Positions 24,311 through 37,074 are shown, numbered from the stretch's first letter. The stretch is 64,000 bases of DNA from Lotus japonicus (GCF_012489685.1 NC_080042.1:77319093-77383092); one strand, 5' to 3'. Translations and numbers: made by a program. The notes: generated by a model from the letters alone, not told the origin.

Positions 24311-24366
24311 GAAAAAAACCTGAATCCCCAAACCTTACACTAGTAGATTGAAGAAGAACCATCACC

Positions 24367-26143
24367 ATGTCTGACGAAGAGCACCACTTCGAGTCCAAGG
24401 CTGACGCCGGCGCATCCAAGACCTATCCGCAGCAAGCCGGAACCGTCCGCAAGAACGGTTACATTGTCATCAAGAACAGGCCCTGCAAGGTGCTTCCCTT
24501 TTCCCTTTTCAATATTCGATTTGTTCAATTTTTCTGTTTTTTCAATGAAATTGTAACGATTGATGTGAGAAATCAAACCCCATTTGGTTCAATTTGATGA
24601 ATATTTGGTTAGATTTTGTAGGGGTGGTGTTTTTTTGTCAAGCTAGGGTTAAAGTTTGATTTTTTATTGATTTGGGGTTGTTTAATTGGACAGGTTGTTG
24701 AGGTTTCTACTTCCAAAACTGGCAAGCATGGACATGCGAAGTGTCACTTTGTTGCTATTGACATCTTCACCGGCAAAAAGCTTGAGGATATTGTCCCATC
24801 TTCCCATAACTGTGATGTATGAATGATATCAGGTGTTTTTTTTTTAGATTTGGATTTTCATCTGTGTTTATGTTTATGTTTTCCCCTTGTGTTTTGCAAC
24901 AGATCCCTCATGTCAATCGTACTGATTACCAGCTTATTGATATCTCAGAGGATGGATTTGTAAGATTACATTCACACTAGCTTCTAATTCTCTTTTTTTT
25001 TTGATTTCTTAATTGAGGATTCTATTCTATTCTGCACATGAGAAATTGATTCCTAGTTACCTACCTCAAATAATTTGATATGGAGTATGGTTATTTGCAT
25101 AATTTTTTATTTTTATTTTACAGCTTTGTTAACAGTGGACTTAAAAATACTAATCAATAAATCTTTGATATATCCTATTGAATAGTTTTGTAAATTTTAT
25201 CCAGTACAAATTGTCTTAAAGGTACTAGTTAATTATCTATATTTCTTGATGTGTGTGTTTAGATGATAAAGATGGGGTTAATATGTTGTTCTTACAAACC
25301 TTGTGGGGTGACTGTACTTCACTCAATTTTGAAATGTTTAAGTTGGTTAAATGAATGGTTAATGAGTTTGTATCTTTATGATATGGAAATGGTTAAGGTT
25401 GATGTAGTTTGACAATTTGTTATTGTTGTATGTTAGTATGTTACCTTCTCCATAGAACTAGGTTAGTGGGTCTCTTTTCTTATTGGTGAACTAAGGATAT
25501 TTTTTTCAATGAATATATTAGGTGAGTCTGCTGACTGACTCTGGTGATACTAAGGATGACCTTAAGCTTCCTACCGATGATGCTCTGCTTAAGCAGGTTA
25601 GTCTGTTCCGTAGTCTGTACTCTATTTACATATCTGGACTGGTTTTGCTTGCTATGTTAAATAGTTCCACGACTTGTTGTAGATATTAACATTTGATGCT
25701 GGTATTATATGTCTAATGGCTTCGTAAACTCATGTCCAGTTTAATGAAGTAATGAGAAGTGGCATGTCATTGAGATCTGCTGAACTTTTATAATTTGCAC
25801 CATCTTGTACTGATTTCAATTTCTGGCATTTTGCACTATCTTGCACTGGTTTTGCTTGTTACGTTGAATAGTTCCGTACTTCCATGACATTGTTGTAGAT
25901 ATGAACATTCGATGCTGACATTATATATCTAATTGCTTTGTAAACTTATGTCCAATTTAATGAAGTAATGTGAAGTGGCATAACATTGACATCTGTTATA
26001 ACTTGCCCCATCTTGTTCTGATTTCAATTTTTGACATGCAGATCAAGGAGGGCTTTGGTGATGGTAAGGATCTGGTTGTGAGTGTTATGTCTGCCATGGG
26101 GGAGGAGCAGATTTGTGCCCTTAAGGACATCGGCCCCAAGTAA
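24367..26143 (+). CDS. eIF5A: Eukaryotic translation initiation factor 5A (eIF5A)
   Basis: Five phase-0 exons, 24367-24489, 24694-24816, 24903-24959, 25522-25596 and 26042-26143, encode 159 residues, the standard plant length. The sequence starts [10 protein letters not shown] and contains [12 protein letters not shown], where Lys52 is the residue converted to hypusine by deoxyhypusine synthase and hydroxylase. The C-terminal OB-fold includes [14 protein letters not shown] and [15 protein letters not shown]. eIF5A binds stalled ribosomes and promotes elongation, notably at proline-rich stretches, and termination. All sites are GT..AG. Intron 4 contains an internal tandem duplication. Strong conservation and an intact frame indicate a functional gene. 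Confidence 0.97.
25637..26041. repeat. Tandem duplication (about 206 bp) in eIF5A intron 4
   Basis: ACTGGTTTTGCTTG at 25638 recurs at 25845, and the following text runs parallel in both halves: GTTGTAGATAT, TTTAATGAAGTAATG, GAAGTGGCAT, CATCTTG(T) and CTGATTTCAATTT. The second copy ends in the real acceptor (ACATGCAG). The first ends in a sequence lacking AG at the same place, so only one acceptor is usable. Confidence 0.8.
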
Positions 26144-27901
26144 TAGAATCATTTCAGTTGAATGCTGAAAAGCTGAAGTTGGAACTGAGATGATACAGTA
26201 TTTGTTTTATGTTTCTTTTCGTTTTTCCTCTTTTGTGTTGGTTTGTGTACTAAATCGGCCAGAGTTTGTACCATTCTCATAAGATGTGGTCGAAAATATT
26301 GGATGACTATTTAAGAGTCCTTGACTTATGTTATTTTTGTGTGTTATTAGTTCTAGAGCCATTAACTCTTAATGGTGTGAAGAAGTTATATTGGCCATCG
26401 GCCAGTGAGACTAATTATATGCTTATCAGACCCTTTTACAGTTTCTGATATAATTTTCTTCACTCTGATGTTTTTTAATTGCGGTTAAAGTTTATGCTTT
26501 GTTCAGGGGAATAATCTGCCCACGGATTATGCTATCATTGTTATTCTGAAATTCAACCACCTTATAACTTGAAAGGTTGTATGCCGGTTCTATGATCTTC
26601 ATGATGTCTAGTAGTTGGATGCTTAAGAACTTGTTGAAACACCAGTTTGCTCACATCTCGGTAGGGAAAGTTCACACCTCCCTCATCCATAATATCTTAT
26701 TAGTGATGCGGAGTCCAATGCACATATTTTAGGGTTGCTCATGGATCGGATTAACCTGACTCGACCAAAACACAAATGAGTGGGGTTGGTTCAGATGAAC
26801 ATATTGGATTATTTTTTGTGTGGAAGTTGGATTGGATTTAAAAGGGGACAAACTGAGGGGTTGGTGAGGTATCGGATTTGTGGTTTGAAATCTGTACAAA
26901 CCCAACTAGAACCAAGTAGGGATGATTAACTGCCAAACAAACCCAACACAATTGAGTAGGGATAGTTAAGTAATTGAAGTAAAGCTTACTAAGTAGTGAC
27001 TTGTGATGTTGGTCCATTTCTACACCTCACCCTAATTTTTGTGCCACCTCTTAGGCTCTCACTCACCTTCACCCTGACTTGTGATTGCCCTCATGCAGCT
27101 GACGACTTCAACACGAGGCCAAGCCCTCTTGTTCTACTTTTGTGTGATGGATGAGAAGGGTTATGCTCTACTTTTGTCAAATGGACTTTAGATTGTTGTT
27201 CCACTTATGTGAATGAAAGACAAAGTTGTAATTTGTTTGTCGTACTGACTGACTCATATAAGGCAAGATCAATCCACCCAAATTGACCCAACCGGATCAT
27301 TTTCGCTTTGGTTTGGTTCAGGTTAGTACCCGAAAAACAGCAAAAATTGATCCAACTAAACTCAGCCTTAATTTACCGGTTTGGATCTAGAAGCACACAA
27401 AATGCCTCTTGAACAAACTCGTGGCAGCCCCAGCATATTCACCATGTAATAGAACGCTTTCGAACATTAAAAACAGTTAGCTAATTTCTAAACCGAGATC
27501 CCAAAGTAAAAGTAGCTCCAATGAAATATTATAAAACATCTTTGCAACTTCTGTGGGTCACTCTAATAAGTACTGGAAATATCAAGGTTGCCAAACATAA
27601 CTTGGCTATTAAACATAAGCTTGAGAGAAGTTTACAGAACAAATTGTACATCAAGTCAGAGCATGACTGATGAGTATGTAACATGGATAAAATGAAAATT
27701 GTCAACTGGTCATCAGTAATCCTTTTGGCTATCGACCTTTATTGTATGCAGAACCTCACTGCAGTAAGACACAAATGATTTGTGAGCTGTTTCTTGAATA
27801 CACAACTATAACTGTTTGTAATACTAACTCTCACACTGATGAGGAGCCCAAAAATTTCTTCCCTTTGATGATTGGCAGCTTTTCAAAAGATTCTACTACG
27901 G
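26144..27901. other. Intergenic region between eIF5A and isopentenyl phosphate kinase
   Basis: This contains the eIF5A 3' UTR and then unique-looking DNA. A stretch at 26740-26990 has imperfect repeats of GGGTTGGTTCAGAT- and CCAACTAGAACCAAGTAGGG-type text. The two genes are convergent. No coding region is recognised. Confidence 0.5.
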
Positions 27902-30900
27902 TTATCTTGAAGATCGGACCACTGTCCCGAGCCAGTCATCAGGGATGCCGCCTCTTAGATCTCCATTTAAGGCCCTCAATGAGTGGCTTGTAGCTGCCTG
28001 AAAATTGAAATGCAACTAGAGATTTCAACATTAGGAGCTCTAAGATATAAGACAAACAGAAGAAATGTAACAAATAAATATTACTTTCACAATGTAGACA
28101 TCAATTCCAAGCTTTGCTATCATTGCAGCTTCTGAGATTTTTGTTTTCATCCCACCAGTTGTATCATGGGCTGCAACAGTTAGCTCAACTGTAGTAAACG
28201 CATGCCAGCAAAATATTAATCCACCCATATAAATCACATATCCAATGCAAGCATGTGTTAAATAAGTAATTTTCATAATCAATGTCATTATAAAAACTTC
28301 TGAAATTCTCAAAATCGTTTATTTATGGCATCACGGAGAAATATAAAAATATAAGGTAATTTTATGCCCCATTTGCAATGAGTTAATAAAAATATTGAAT
28401 CTTCTTGTTGAATTTCAACTATACAGTTTCAGGCTACAGAGTCAAAATAGATACTCCATTCGAGCAAAACTCTTTTAAAGAAACACACAGAATAAGTTCT
28501 CAAATAACATTTAGTGGACTAGTATTTTCAGAACATATTCCACTGCAAAAAATGAGACCAGAGAATAGAATAGTAAGCAAACTGAAAAATGATTTACTAA
28601 GTTTGCTTACTTGAGTTCTGTAACTTCGGTTTTACAACTGACCAGCTTCCATCTTCAGCAACAGCTGTCATAGTTGAAAAAGTTGCGATGTAACGATCAA
28701 TCATGAACAGAATAGGCCATACAGAAAGTTTACAATAAGTGCCAGTGCTCACCAATCTCCTTTAGGAGTATCGCATCAGGTTCTGTAGGTGGGCGATCAT
28801 ATACACCATATACATCTGTCTTTCATCCATGCTTAAGGGAAACCTTTCATACAATGTCTTTAAAAAATTAAGTTGTGGTAGACTGCTTCAAGTCCTTTGG
28901 TAAAAGATATTCAAAACTGGCTTTTGTAAACCTATCTTGCATATTAATATAGTGCTGTAACACCTAATTGCATGTTTACTACAGATTTAACCCAACAAAA
29001 TGCCATTCTACACGTATTTCAAGACACTTTCATTTGCAGACAAGAAAATTTCCTTTCCAATTTGCATAAAGGAAGTAAAGCCAAACAGACCTAATGTTAG
29101 CAGAGAGCTCAGCTATTTGGTTATTAAACATGTGGCTAAATGAAAACTGAGAATTGCGGTTTGTCATCATAATTGTAACATCAATTACTTGAAGGACAGA
29201 ATATATTCCCAAGAAGACCATTCGGTTTAGCATATCCTAATTCCTAAAGACCTTTATATTTGTAATAATTCAAGAATAAAAATGGTTACACGTGATGATA
29301 TGTGGAGGATACCAGGAAAACAACATATTTAGGCTTTGAGTATGCTGCCAGATGACTTATGATAACATCTCCACTCAAAATAGTGCATCCCTGAAATCTC
29401 ATTAGCTCAGTAAAATTCCATTTTCATTATTAATGAAGAATAAAACTGAACACACTGAGTCTCTACCTGAATCTCATCAAGCACTGCATCTCCGTGCAGA
29501 ACCTAGACAAATTGCAATGAACCCCACATTATTCAAAGAAAAAAAAAAACATATAGAGGAATTGGAACCTTCAAAGGAAAAACCTGTAAGCATGTAATTT
29601 TATAAGACTAGCTTTATATACAGATTTTATATAGAAAGAAAGAACAAGTTTTCTTCTATTTTATTGCAGCTGTCCATGAAAGTTAATTTGCTTCAGACAC
29701 TGCAGAAAGAATAATATAGATCTCACATAAAGAGGGTAGTAGGAAACTATGTCATGAAAGTAAATACCCTGAACCTAGCCTAACCAGCTGTGTATGCATA
29801 CACTATTGACTAGCATACAGTGGCAGATCCGACATTCTCGTCTACTTTTTTCCTACACGGAGAACTCTCAGTCCTTAATAAATCAGGCCTTTTCAGCTAG
29901 TTTAACGGTTGAAGTAAAACTAAGTGACTTTTCTTATAATAAAAAAACCGCTCTCATGTAACACTGAGGAAAGGGTTATAACTGGTAGAAAAATTTAAAA
30001 GCTTCAAAGTAGTGATATAAATCAAGGAAGTTAATCTTACAGGTGTAAAACCAGAATCAATTGTCTTAGCCACCGAAGACAAATCAGCTGAAGATACCTG
30101 CATATGTTGAATATAAATTTAGAAGAGTAGCTTTATCTGAAAATGAAGACAAAACATGTCTAGAGCATATCATGTAGATGTATACAATCTGACAGATATT
30201 CTGTTGAGACTACACTAACATGTCTCTCACTTGTGATCCATCCACATGAGAAAGGTGACATTCCAACCGAAGGAATGCCCTCTGCACAAAGAAACGAATA
30301 TCTTTTAGAAAAAAATTCAATACTTCTTAAAAGAGCATATAGCTAAAAAATGGGGTGAACAGGTAGCACTGAGTACTAAGTTTCAGTGGGAGGATAATTA
30401 TTATCAATGCAGCATATAGCTTATATAAAATTGATAAATACAAATAAAAGCCTCATTTAAAAGATGAAAAGGGAAATGTTGGTGGATTATTTGAGTTATA
30501 TTTATCATAACAGTGAAAAAGAGGTACAAAGACATAATTTTCAAAAAAAAAATATTTCACTTTCATTAGTTTTATTTCTCTTCACCTTAAGGTTTTCTTT
30601 TAAACACAGATTAACAGCTACAGAAAAAAAAAATGAATGCTTAAACTTTCACATTACATTAAATAGCAAGGTAAGGAGAATTTCACGTTAATGAATAAAA
30701 GCCACCCCAAATAATAAAGCCAGGAGGATGTCACATTAGTAAAAATAAAAATAGTGATAAAACATGACACATGAACAGAAGTGAGGGAGGCTTATGGGTG
30801 ATAGTTCTTGAAGATGATTACAATATTTTATGGAAGGGGGGCTTATAGGTGGCTCATCAACGTGGAGGAACATTTTGAGGCAGTGAGTATAGCAGAGGAG

Positions 30901-33900
30901 AAGAAGCTTGGGGAGATTGAGAAGGCTTTGGCAGGTAGTGCTCTTATTTGGTGGTTTTGCTGGAAAAGAAGCAACCAAAAAGCAGCATTGTGGGAGCTTG
31001 TGAAGGCTTTGCTGGAGAAATTCCAACCAGAAATGGATCCTGATATACCAGTCTGGTTCAAGATGAGGAAGTGATTTACATCCGGCTATATCTCATAGAG
31101 GAAGAATTGTTGTCTGATCTTTGAAGTAATTTTCTCCAGTCTTAAGATCAGATGAAAATTCAGGCTAATCAAGTTGGAGATTGGGTGTACCTGAAAATAC
31201 AACCTTACAAACCTCAGTCTTTAGCTAGAAGGAAGAATCAAAAGCTTAGTCCCAGATTTTATAGTCCATTTCAAGTTCTAGAGCGAATTGGATCAGTAGC
31301 TTACAAGTGGGATTTACCAGAGAATAGTAGGATTCAAAAATTATTTCATGTTTCTTTGCTTAAAAAGTCAGTAGCTGAATCACATCAGCCTTATTCACTA
31401 CCTCCTCGTATGTTGAATTAGGAACATGTTTTGCAGGTTCTACCTGAGAAGAGTTTATCACCAAGGGAACTTCCTTCTGATCACTATGAAGTCCAGTGCA
31501 TCAACTTCCACTTTGAGAATAGCTGGGAGAATGCTTAGTCATTAAATGAGGCTTTACCTTCATTTCACCTTGAGGACAAGGTGAATTTTGAAGGAGGGGA
31601 TACTGTTAGTTCGAGACCTCCAATAACTAAAGAGAAGTAGGGTTGTAATGATTAGTTGTTTTGGCAATTCTGTTAATGAAAATAGTGTTCCTGTCAGTTG
31701 TAACGGTTTTGGGTTGTTAAATAGAAGTGAGGGGGTTCTGGAGATAGTCATCTCTGTAATTATGAATATTTGAAAGGAGAGTAGTTGAGTTGAGTCTCTC
31801 AAATTACCCATCAACATTCTTGTATGTTCATATCTTTCTAGTTTTTCCTAAAAACTAGTGAGAGGTATTAGCATTAAAAGTTCTATTCAGATTCTTCTAA
31901 ATTCTAGGCCAGTTCTTATCAAGTTACCATGATAACATTCAGTAAATTACTAATGACCCCTACATCATCAAAACAGAAGAGCTTGAAACAAAAGATAAAT
32001 ATCCAGTGCTTTGATACAATAGGAATATTTGAGTTTATATAGATAGCAATCACTATGAAACTACCTCTGGCTAGTGCTCTAACAATTTCAAGATTGAGAG
32101 TGTTCACCTGAAATTAAAAATAAATGAAATGATAAGCATTGAGGAGATCATCATTCTGAAAGCAACTTGAACAAAAGCAATTTTGTAGACAAAAGAAAAG
32201 GTGCTCTTGATTATTTAAGAATCATAAAAATCACAGTCAAACACAAATAATTGATAAAAAAACAACATTATCAGAAGAATCTGTTGATGCCACTTGGCCG
32301 ACGACTTCTAGTACATAAAAATATGGTTCATGTAGAATCCACAAGAGTTTTTTTCATAAAACAAGCAGAATAAGCGTATTGTGAGAATACACCAAGCAAT
32401 CATCATTTTTTAGATATTCCACTCAAATTCTTGATTAATCTAGTCGAAGTTAGGAAATATAAATTTGACAATGATCCCAAAAATGTATCATAATATACCA
32501 GATTCCAGATGGCACAAATCAATATAGTTTTTTATGACATAATCAAATTCTCCTCCTCTTCGGAGTTCAAAGTTAATAATTGCCTGCAGTGCAAAAAATT
32601 GATCCAGAATGCTTCTTTTTCTGGATGAGTGATTCATTATTTCAAAAATGTTAACAGATTTATATAGCAAAGTGCAATTCTACACTTTTGACTTGTGAAG
32701 CATTTCACAAAGCATTATAATTACAAAATAGGCGAAAAAATCCCCCCTCCTAAAAAAACATATAACATCAAGCACATAAGCTGAGCTCTAGTTAGAAATA
32801 AAAGAATTTCAGTTTCATCATGAAATTCAAGACTAAGCTTCATTAGCATCAATTTGAGTTTGGAGAAGAGGTTCGGTCCCACATGCTAGTTTCACTGATA
32901 TAACAGTCAAAATTTCACTTTTGTCTTTACAAATCCACACTTACAACTGTAGAACAGGCTTATAAGTTGCCAAAAATTACTTACAGATATTCGAGTAGCA
33001 ACAAAGCCACCCTTAACAAGAGGTTTATTCAGTTGTCCCTTGTGGACACCAGATTTGCTAGCTTGAAAATGCCCAAAAGAACCTGGGAGCACCATAGAGC
33101 CTAAAATGAGCTAGTTGCTTATAACTAACAATTGATATCAAGTTTTTAAAATCCATGTATAAGGTGCAGCAAGGTTGTCAAGTTGCGAATAATTGTGAAG
33201 GGATTTAAGTACAAAAACTTGTTAAGTCGTTTGTCAACTGCGCCCAGGGTTTCAAATTGCGGTTTGTCCCCGCACCCGCATTGCGGATACTTGCTGGAGA
33301 CATGTCTTTTGGGCGACTTTCACTTATAAAAGAAAAAATGCCCATCATGGTCCTCTAATACAACATCAGATTGGTTTTCGATCCAATATTAATACATATA
33401 CAAAGATAATTCCTCTACTAATCAAATAAATTATTTAACTTGAAGAGGAAAATATAAATCAACCTGCTCCATGAACAACAATGAAACGACTACATTCCAA
33501 GTCAGAATGATCTCCAAATTCTTCTGGGTTACAAAAAATTTCTGAATCTCCAGGCCTCTTACTCCAATCCATCCCAGGAGGCTTCTCAGGAGATGCAACC
33601 ATAACCTGCCTCAGCTGTTCTGAAACCTTCTGAAGAATCTCCTCATTTATCATCTCAAGTTCATTTTTGCAAGTAATTGCAGCTCCTCCTGAATATCCAA
33701 TCAAAAGCATTTTACTTTTTCACAAATTGAAGATCCTCATAGTTAAGTTAACCAATCCAATCATAGTCAGTTTCCTCCAAATTCTACAGAACATGGTTTT
33801 GTGGGGACTTTTGCTTTAAAAATACAAGACATGCCCATGAAAAAAAAATGCTTACTTTGAGATGATAAGGACTACCCACATGGTAAAGCAACAAAATTTG

Positions 33901-34054
33901 AGAAGAAACAATGCAAGTAATCAATGGGGGTCTGGAAGCAAAAAACATAGAAAGAGAGAGTCGTACCCAGTTTTACTATACAACGGATGGGTTCAGTGAA
34001 GGGAGAATCGGGTAAGGAAGCTTGTGTTTGGTTCTGATTCTTGTTTTGAGCCAT
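27902..34054 (-). CDS. IPK: Isopentenyl phosphate kinase
   Basis: Twelve exons join in frame to 335 residues: 33967-34054, 33464-33688, 32985-33082, 32065-32107, 30220-30281, 30041-30097, 29467-29502, 29313-29390, 28753-28819, 28611-28664, 28085-28188 and 27902-27997. The protein has an amino-acid-kinase fold: RCIVKLGGAAIT near residues 24-35, VVHGAGSFGHFQ with the predicted catalytic His109, REGIPSVGMSPFSCGW, LHGDAVLD, CTILSGDVII and AAHDTTGGM. It matches plant IPK, which phosphorylates isopentenyl phosphate (and dimethylallyl phosphate) to the diphosphates in the cytosol, recycling monophosphates into isoprenoid synthesis. No transit peptide is obvious. Exon 5 uses the donor GTTAGT at 30219, not the nearer GTGAGA at 30230, because only the former preserves the frame. 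Intron 4 (30282-32064) carries a retroelement relic. Confidence 0.93.
30785..31921 (+). mobile_element. Ty3/gypsy relic with large internal deletion, in IPK intron 4
   Basis: The plus strand, antisense to IPK, encodes a gag fragment at 30808-31071 (YRWLINVEEHFEA, ALAGSALIWWFC, LLEKFQPEMDP). After only about 80 bp comes the C-terminal end of integrase at 31152-31421 (VGDWVYLKIQPYK, KLSPRFYSPFQV, LFHVSLLKKSV). A decayed chromodomain-like region with one in-frame stop follows to about 31600. Protease, RT, RNase H and the integrase core are missing. A purine-rich tract GAAGGAGGGGATAC abuts TGTTAG at 31603, a probable 3' LTR running to about 31921 (TG...CA). No 5' LTR is recognisable. Confidence 0.75.
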
Positions 34055-34700
34055 TGGCCTTGCGCGATTCTCGTTGTACTCACTGATTCAGTGAAGCAGG
34101 TTGGTTGCAGTTTGAAGGTGAAGGGTGACAGAAAGAAGGTGGAGTGAACAATGATTTTGTTCACGTGTTTTCTTCGTTTGTTAAAATTGAGAGGGATGTT
34201 TATCCGTCGCTGTTTGCCGTGGCCTTGAATGCTTGCATGATCAAATCTCTAAGTAGAGTTCCTCCCTCAAACTCCTTTTTTTTTTGTCGAAACCTCAAAC
34301 TCCTTCTTAAAGTTGTTGTAAAATGCCTGACACATAACCTATGGTCTCAACTCCCTTAAGAAGCCTAGGACTTACATGCATCAATACCTTTGAAGCAAAA
34401 AACGGTTGTAAGTGTTTTCACATTAAGTGTGTAGTAAATGTAATTATAAGTATTGAAGCATGAAGTTAATTTATTATTTTTTGTTGGACACTAATAAACA
34501 CTCGTCTATTTGTGTTGTCATCTATAATGTCCTCAAGCAGCAATGTCAAAAATCACATCTATGACTCCTTGCACTCGGTCTCCATAGCTGCTAATGTTAG
34601 GGGGAAGTATTGGTCATTTGAACCCCTCCCCACCTCAATCTGAAGTTGGCCACCATATTTTCTTTTAGGTGATACTCATCTAAACCTATGAATGGACTAT

Positions 34701-34962
34701 GGCCCCGGAAGAGCTTATTTGAGTTTATCAGATAGCATAAACTCTTATGTCAGTGTTTTAAAGAACTTATGCAAACAACTTAAGGTAGACCATAAGCTAT
34801 TTTGAGCTTATTGTCATAATCTACTTAAGATAGTTTATGAAAAAAAGTTTATGCTTATATATAGCTTATTTTCAATTTACTTTAATAAAAAATTTAAAAT
34901 AGCTTATAAATAAGCGCTTATGATCATAAGCGCTTAATTAAGCTGTGTTTCCAAACGGACCC
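34701..34962. repeat. MITE-like repeat (AAGAGCTTAT / ATTAAGCTG family)
   Basis: It begins GGAAGAGCTTATTTGAGTTT and ends CGCTTAATTAAGCTGTG followed by CCAAACGGAC. The copy at 56806-57031 has the same order of motifs (GAGTTTATC, CATAA(A/G)CTCTTATG, GCTTATG/AAATAAG). Confidence 0.65.
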
Positions 34963-35039
34963 TATATGCATGTTTGAGATTGTCTTACAACCCTCCAAAC
35001 ACATGTAGAATGATCCAAACTATGGTTTTATTGCACCTA

Positions 35040-35650
35040 TATGCTTGTCCTCGTGTTTTTTGCATGTTTGCCTGATTTACATGTTAAATTTAAGTTGCAT
35101 AGGACCACAACGTGGTGTATTGTTTTACAACATCTCAATCCACAGTCCTCTATAGGTCAATTTCCTTGTCTTCCAAGCTCTGCCCCAAGTAACCCCTGTG
35201 GAGAAACGACTCCTCGTGTCATGTATTATTTCCTTAACATGCACCTTGCTACTGTTGTTTTTCAACTTGTTCTTTATCACCTTGGCAATCCATTTACATC
35301 AAGTGTTCTTGGTTTTGTAGACTCTTCCACAATTTTGCTTTGGAACCATAGTCTTCAACCTATAAGTTAAGCTCCCACCAACCTTGCCCAAATATGCAAC
35401 AAAACCATAAGTGCTCATCATTCTTCTTGCACTTCACTTCCCTCTCATTCAACACTAAGTGCTCAAGGATAACCTCCTTGAACTCCCATGGGGAGGAAAA
35501 CTTGTTCTTCACTTAAACTCCAAGTGCATATACACCTCACCGAACCTCTTATACCTAGTATTTAGTTCTTCCCCTTCTTCATCTTCAATATCCTCACTGA
35601 CCAACTAATCACTATTATATTCATCGTCTATAAGTGAGCCAAATTAATGA
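35040..35650 (-). pseudogene. Decayed Mutator-like (MULE) transposase fragment
   Basis: The minus strand reads, with frameshifts and stops, an acidic stretch (SEDIEDEEGEEL), then KFSSPWEFKEVILEHLVLNE, REVKCKKNDEHLWFCC, then in another frame LKTMVPKQNCGRVYKTKNT, KWIAKVIKNKLKNN, VHVKEIIHDTRSRFSTGVTW and GRAWKTRK. This is the N-terminal MuDR-type domain of plant MULE transposases (F...EFK..I, C..W, then AKWIA....GV..S..KAWRAK pattern). The catalytic MULE domain is absent. It is a dead remnant of an autonomous element. Confidence 0.7.
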
Positions 35651-36178
35651 CACATATGCACTTAAATAACTTTTGAACCTATTACAATTAAAAAAAATCC
35701 ATAATTTATTGCAAATGATCTTTTTCAAAAATCCAATTTAGTTATTTTTTAAATGTACGTTTGGTCATCTTCTTTGAGATTACAAACGTGAAACTCAACT
35801 ACTTTTTCACGGAGCAATGAAGTTTTGTAGAAAAAAATACTTTTTTTTTCGTTATTTGATTTTATTTATACTGTCCACCTCGTTCTTTTTCCTCTTTTTC
35901 ACATCTATATTTTAAACAACAAGCAACCTAAAAATACACTTGACCATTTTCTTACTCGCTATCTTCTTTCTTCTACACCCAAACAAAGCATTAAGCTAAA
36001 AAGAACAGAGGGCATCATGGGATTTTCAAGACTTATTGCTTATCGTGTACTATAAGTTTTCTTTGCCAAACGAGAACCAAAGTGATTTTGTCAGCTTATG
36101 AGTTGAGTGTTTAGACTTTCGATAGTAACTTTGTCTTCATTACTTGTCCAAATGCCCAAAAGATGCACATTTGGTTAC

Positions 36179-36462
36179 TACTCCCTCCGGTCCTATTTAT
36201 AAGCATGAAAGAGAAGAAAAAATTTGGTCATTTTTATAAGAACCAAATGAATGTTTGAGCTATATTAATTAATTTTTTCCAATGATGCCCTTATTAATTC
36301 TAACTTGTAAAATGTGTCTCATTAATTATTCTCTCTCTTTCCCTCTTTCCAACACTAATAACAAAGGGTAATTTTGGAAGTTTATTTTGATCTAGTTTAA
36401 CTACATTTCTTAAACTATGTGAATTTTTTTTTTGTTGCTTAAAAATAGTTCCGGAGAGAGTA
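36179..36462 (+). mobile_element. Stowaway-type MITE A, 284 bp
   Basis: It begins TACTCCCTCCGGTCCTATTT and ends TTCCGGAGAGAGTA, an inverted terminal repeat with TA borders. The interior is non-coding and AT-rich. It is the inverted partner of the element at 36767-37074. Confidence 0.88.
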
Positions 36463-36766
36463 CTGTTCAGTTCGTGTCTTTCTTTTTCTTACCACGAGAT
36501 CCTATCATTGACTTGCTCGGCTGCTAAAATCTCAAGTCTTTGAGGTCAATTTCGACATTTTGGCTCAGTTACAGTGACAGTTTAGCCTATTATATTTTGC
36601 GACACGTCTTCCTACCAGCCAGAAATCATTTATTTATCTATTGTCTTTCTTCCCAAGCCAAGCTGACATATCAAATAATAAATACGCACGCCTTAAATAA
36701 AATGAAAACATTTTTTTATTATGAATTGAACATGCTACAAAAAAACCAATAAAAAATGCTACAAAA

Positions 36767-37074
36767 TACTCCCTCCGGTCCTATTTATAAGCAACAAAAA
36801 AAAATTCACATAGTTTAAGAAATGTAGTTAAACTAGATAAAATGCATTAAATTTGTCTTAAATTAAAATGAACTTCCAAAATTACCCTTTGTTATTAGTG
36901 TTGGAAAGTGGAAAAGAGAGAGAATAATTAATGAGACACATTTTACAAGTTAGAATTAATAAGGGCATCATTGGAAAAAATTAATTAATATAGCTCAAAC
37001 TTTCATTTGGTTCTTATAAAAAGGACCAAGATTTTTCTTCTCTTTCATGCTTATAAATAGGACCGGAGGGAGTA
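36767..37074 (-). mobile_element. Stowaway-type MITE B, 308 bp, inverted relative to A
   Basis: The ends are TACTCCCTCCGGTCC and GGACCGGAGGGAGTA. Read on the minus strand it follows MITE A closely over its whole length (GCATGAAAGAGAAGAAAAA, ACCAAATGAA, GCTATATTAATTAATT), plus an extra segment of about 25 bp. The 304-bp spacer makes a long potential foldback about 1.3-2.2 kb upstream of the WRKY start. Confidence 0.9.

Noticed and set aside
35041..35370. 109-codon plus frame over the MULE remnant
   Set aside because: It is the antisense shadow of the degenerate transposase on the minus strand.
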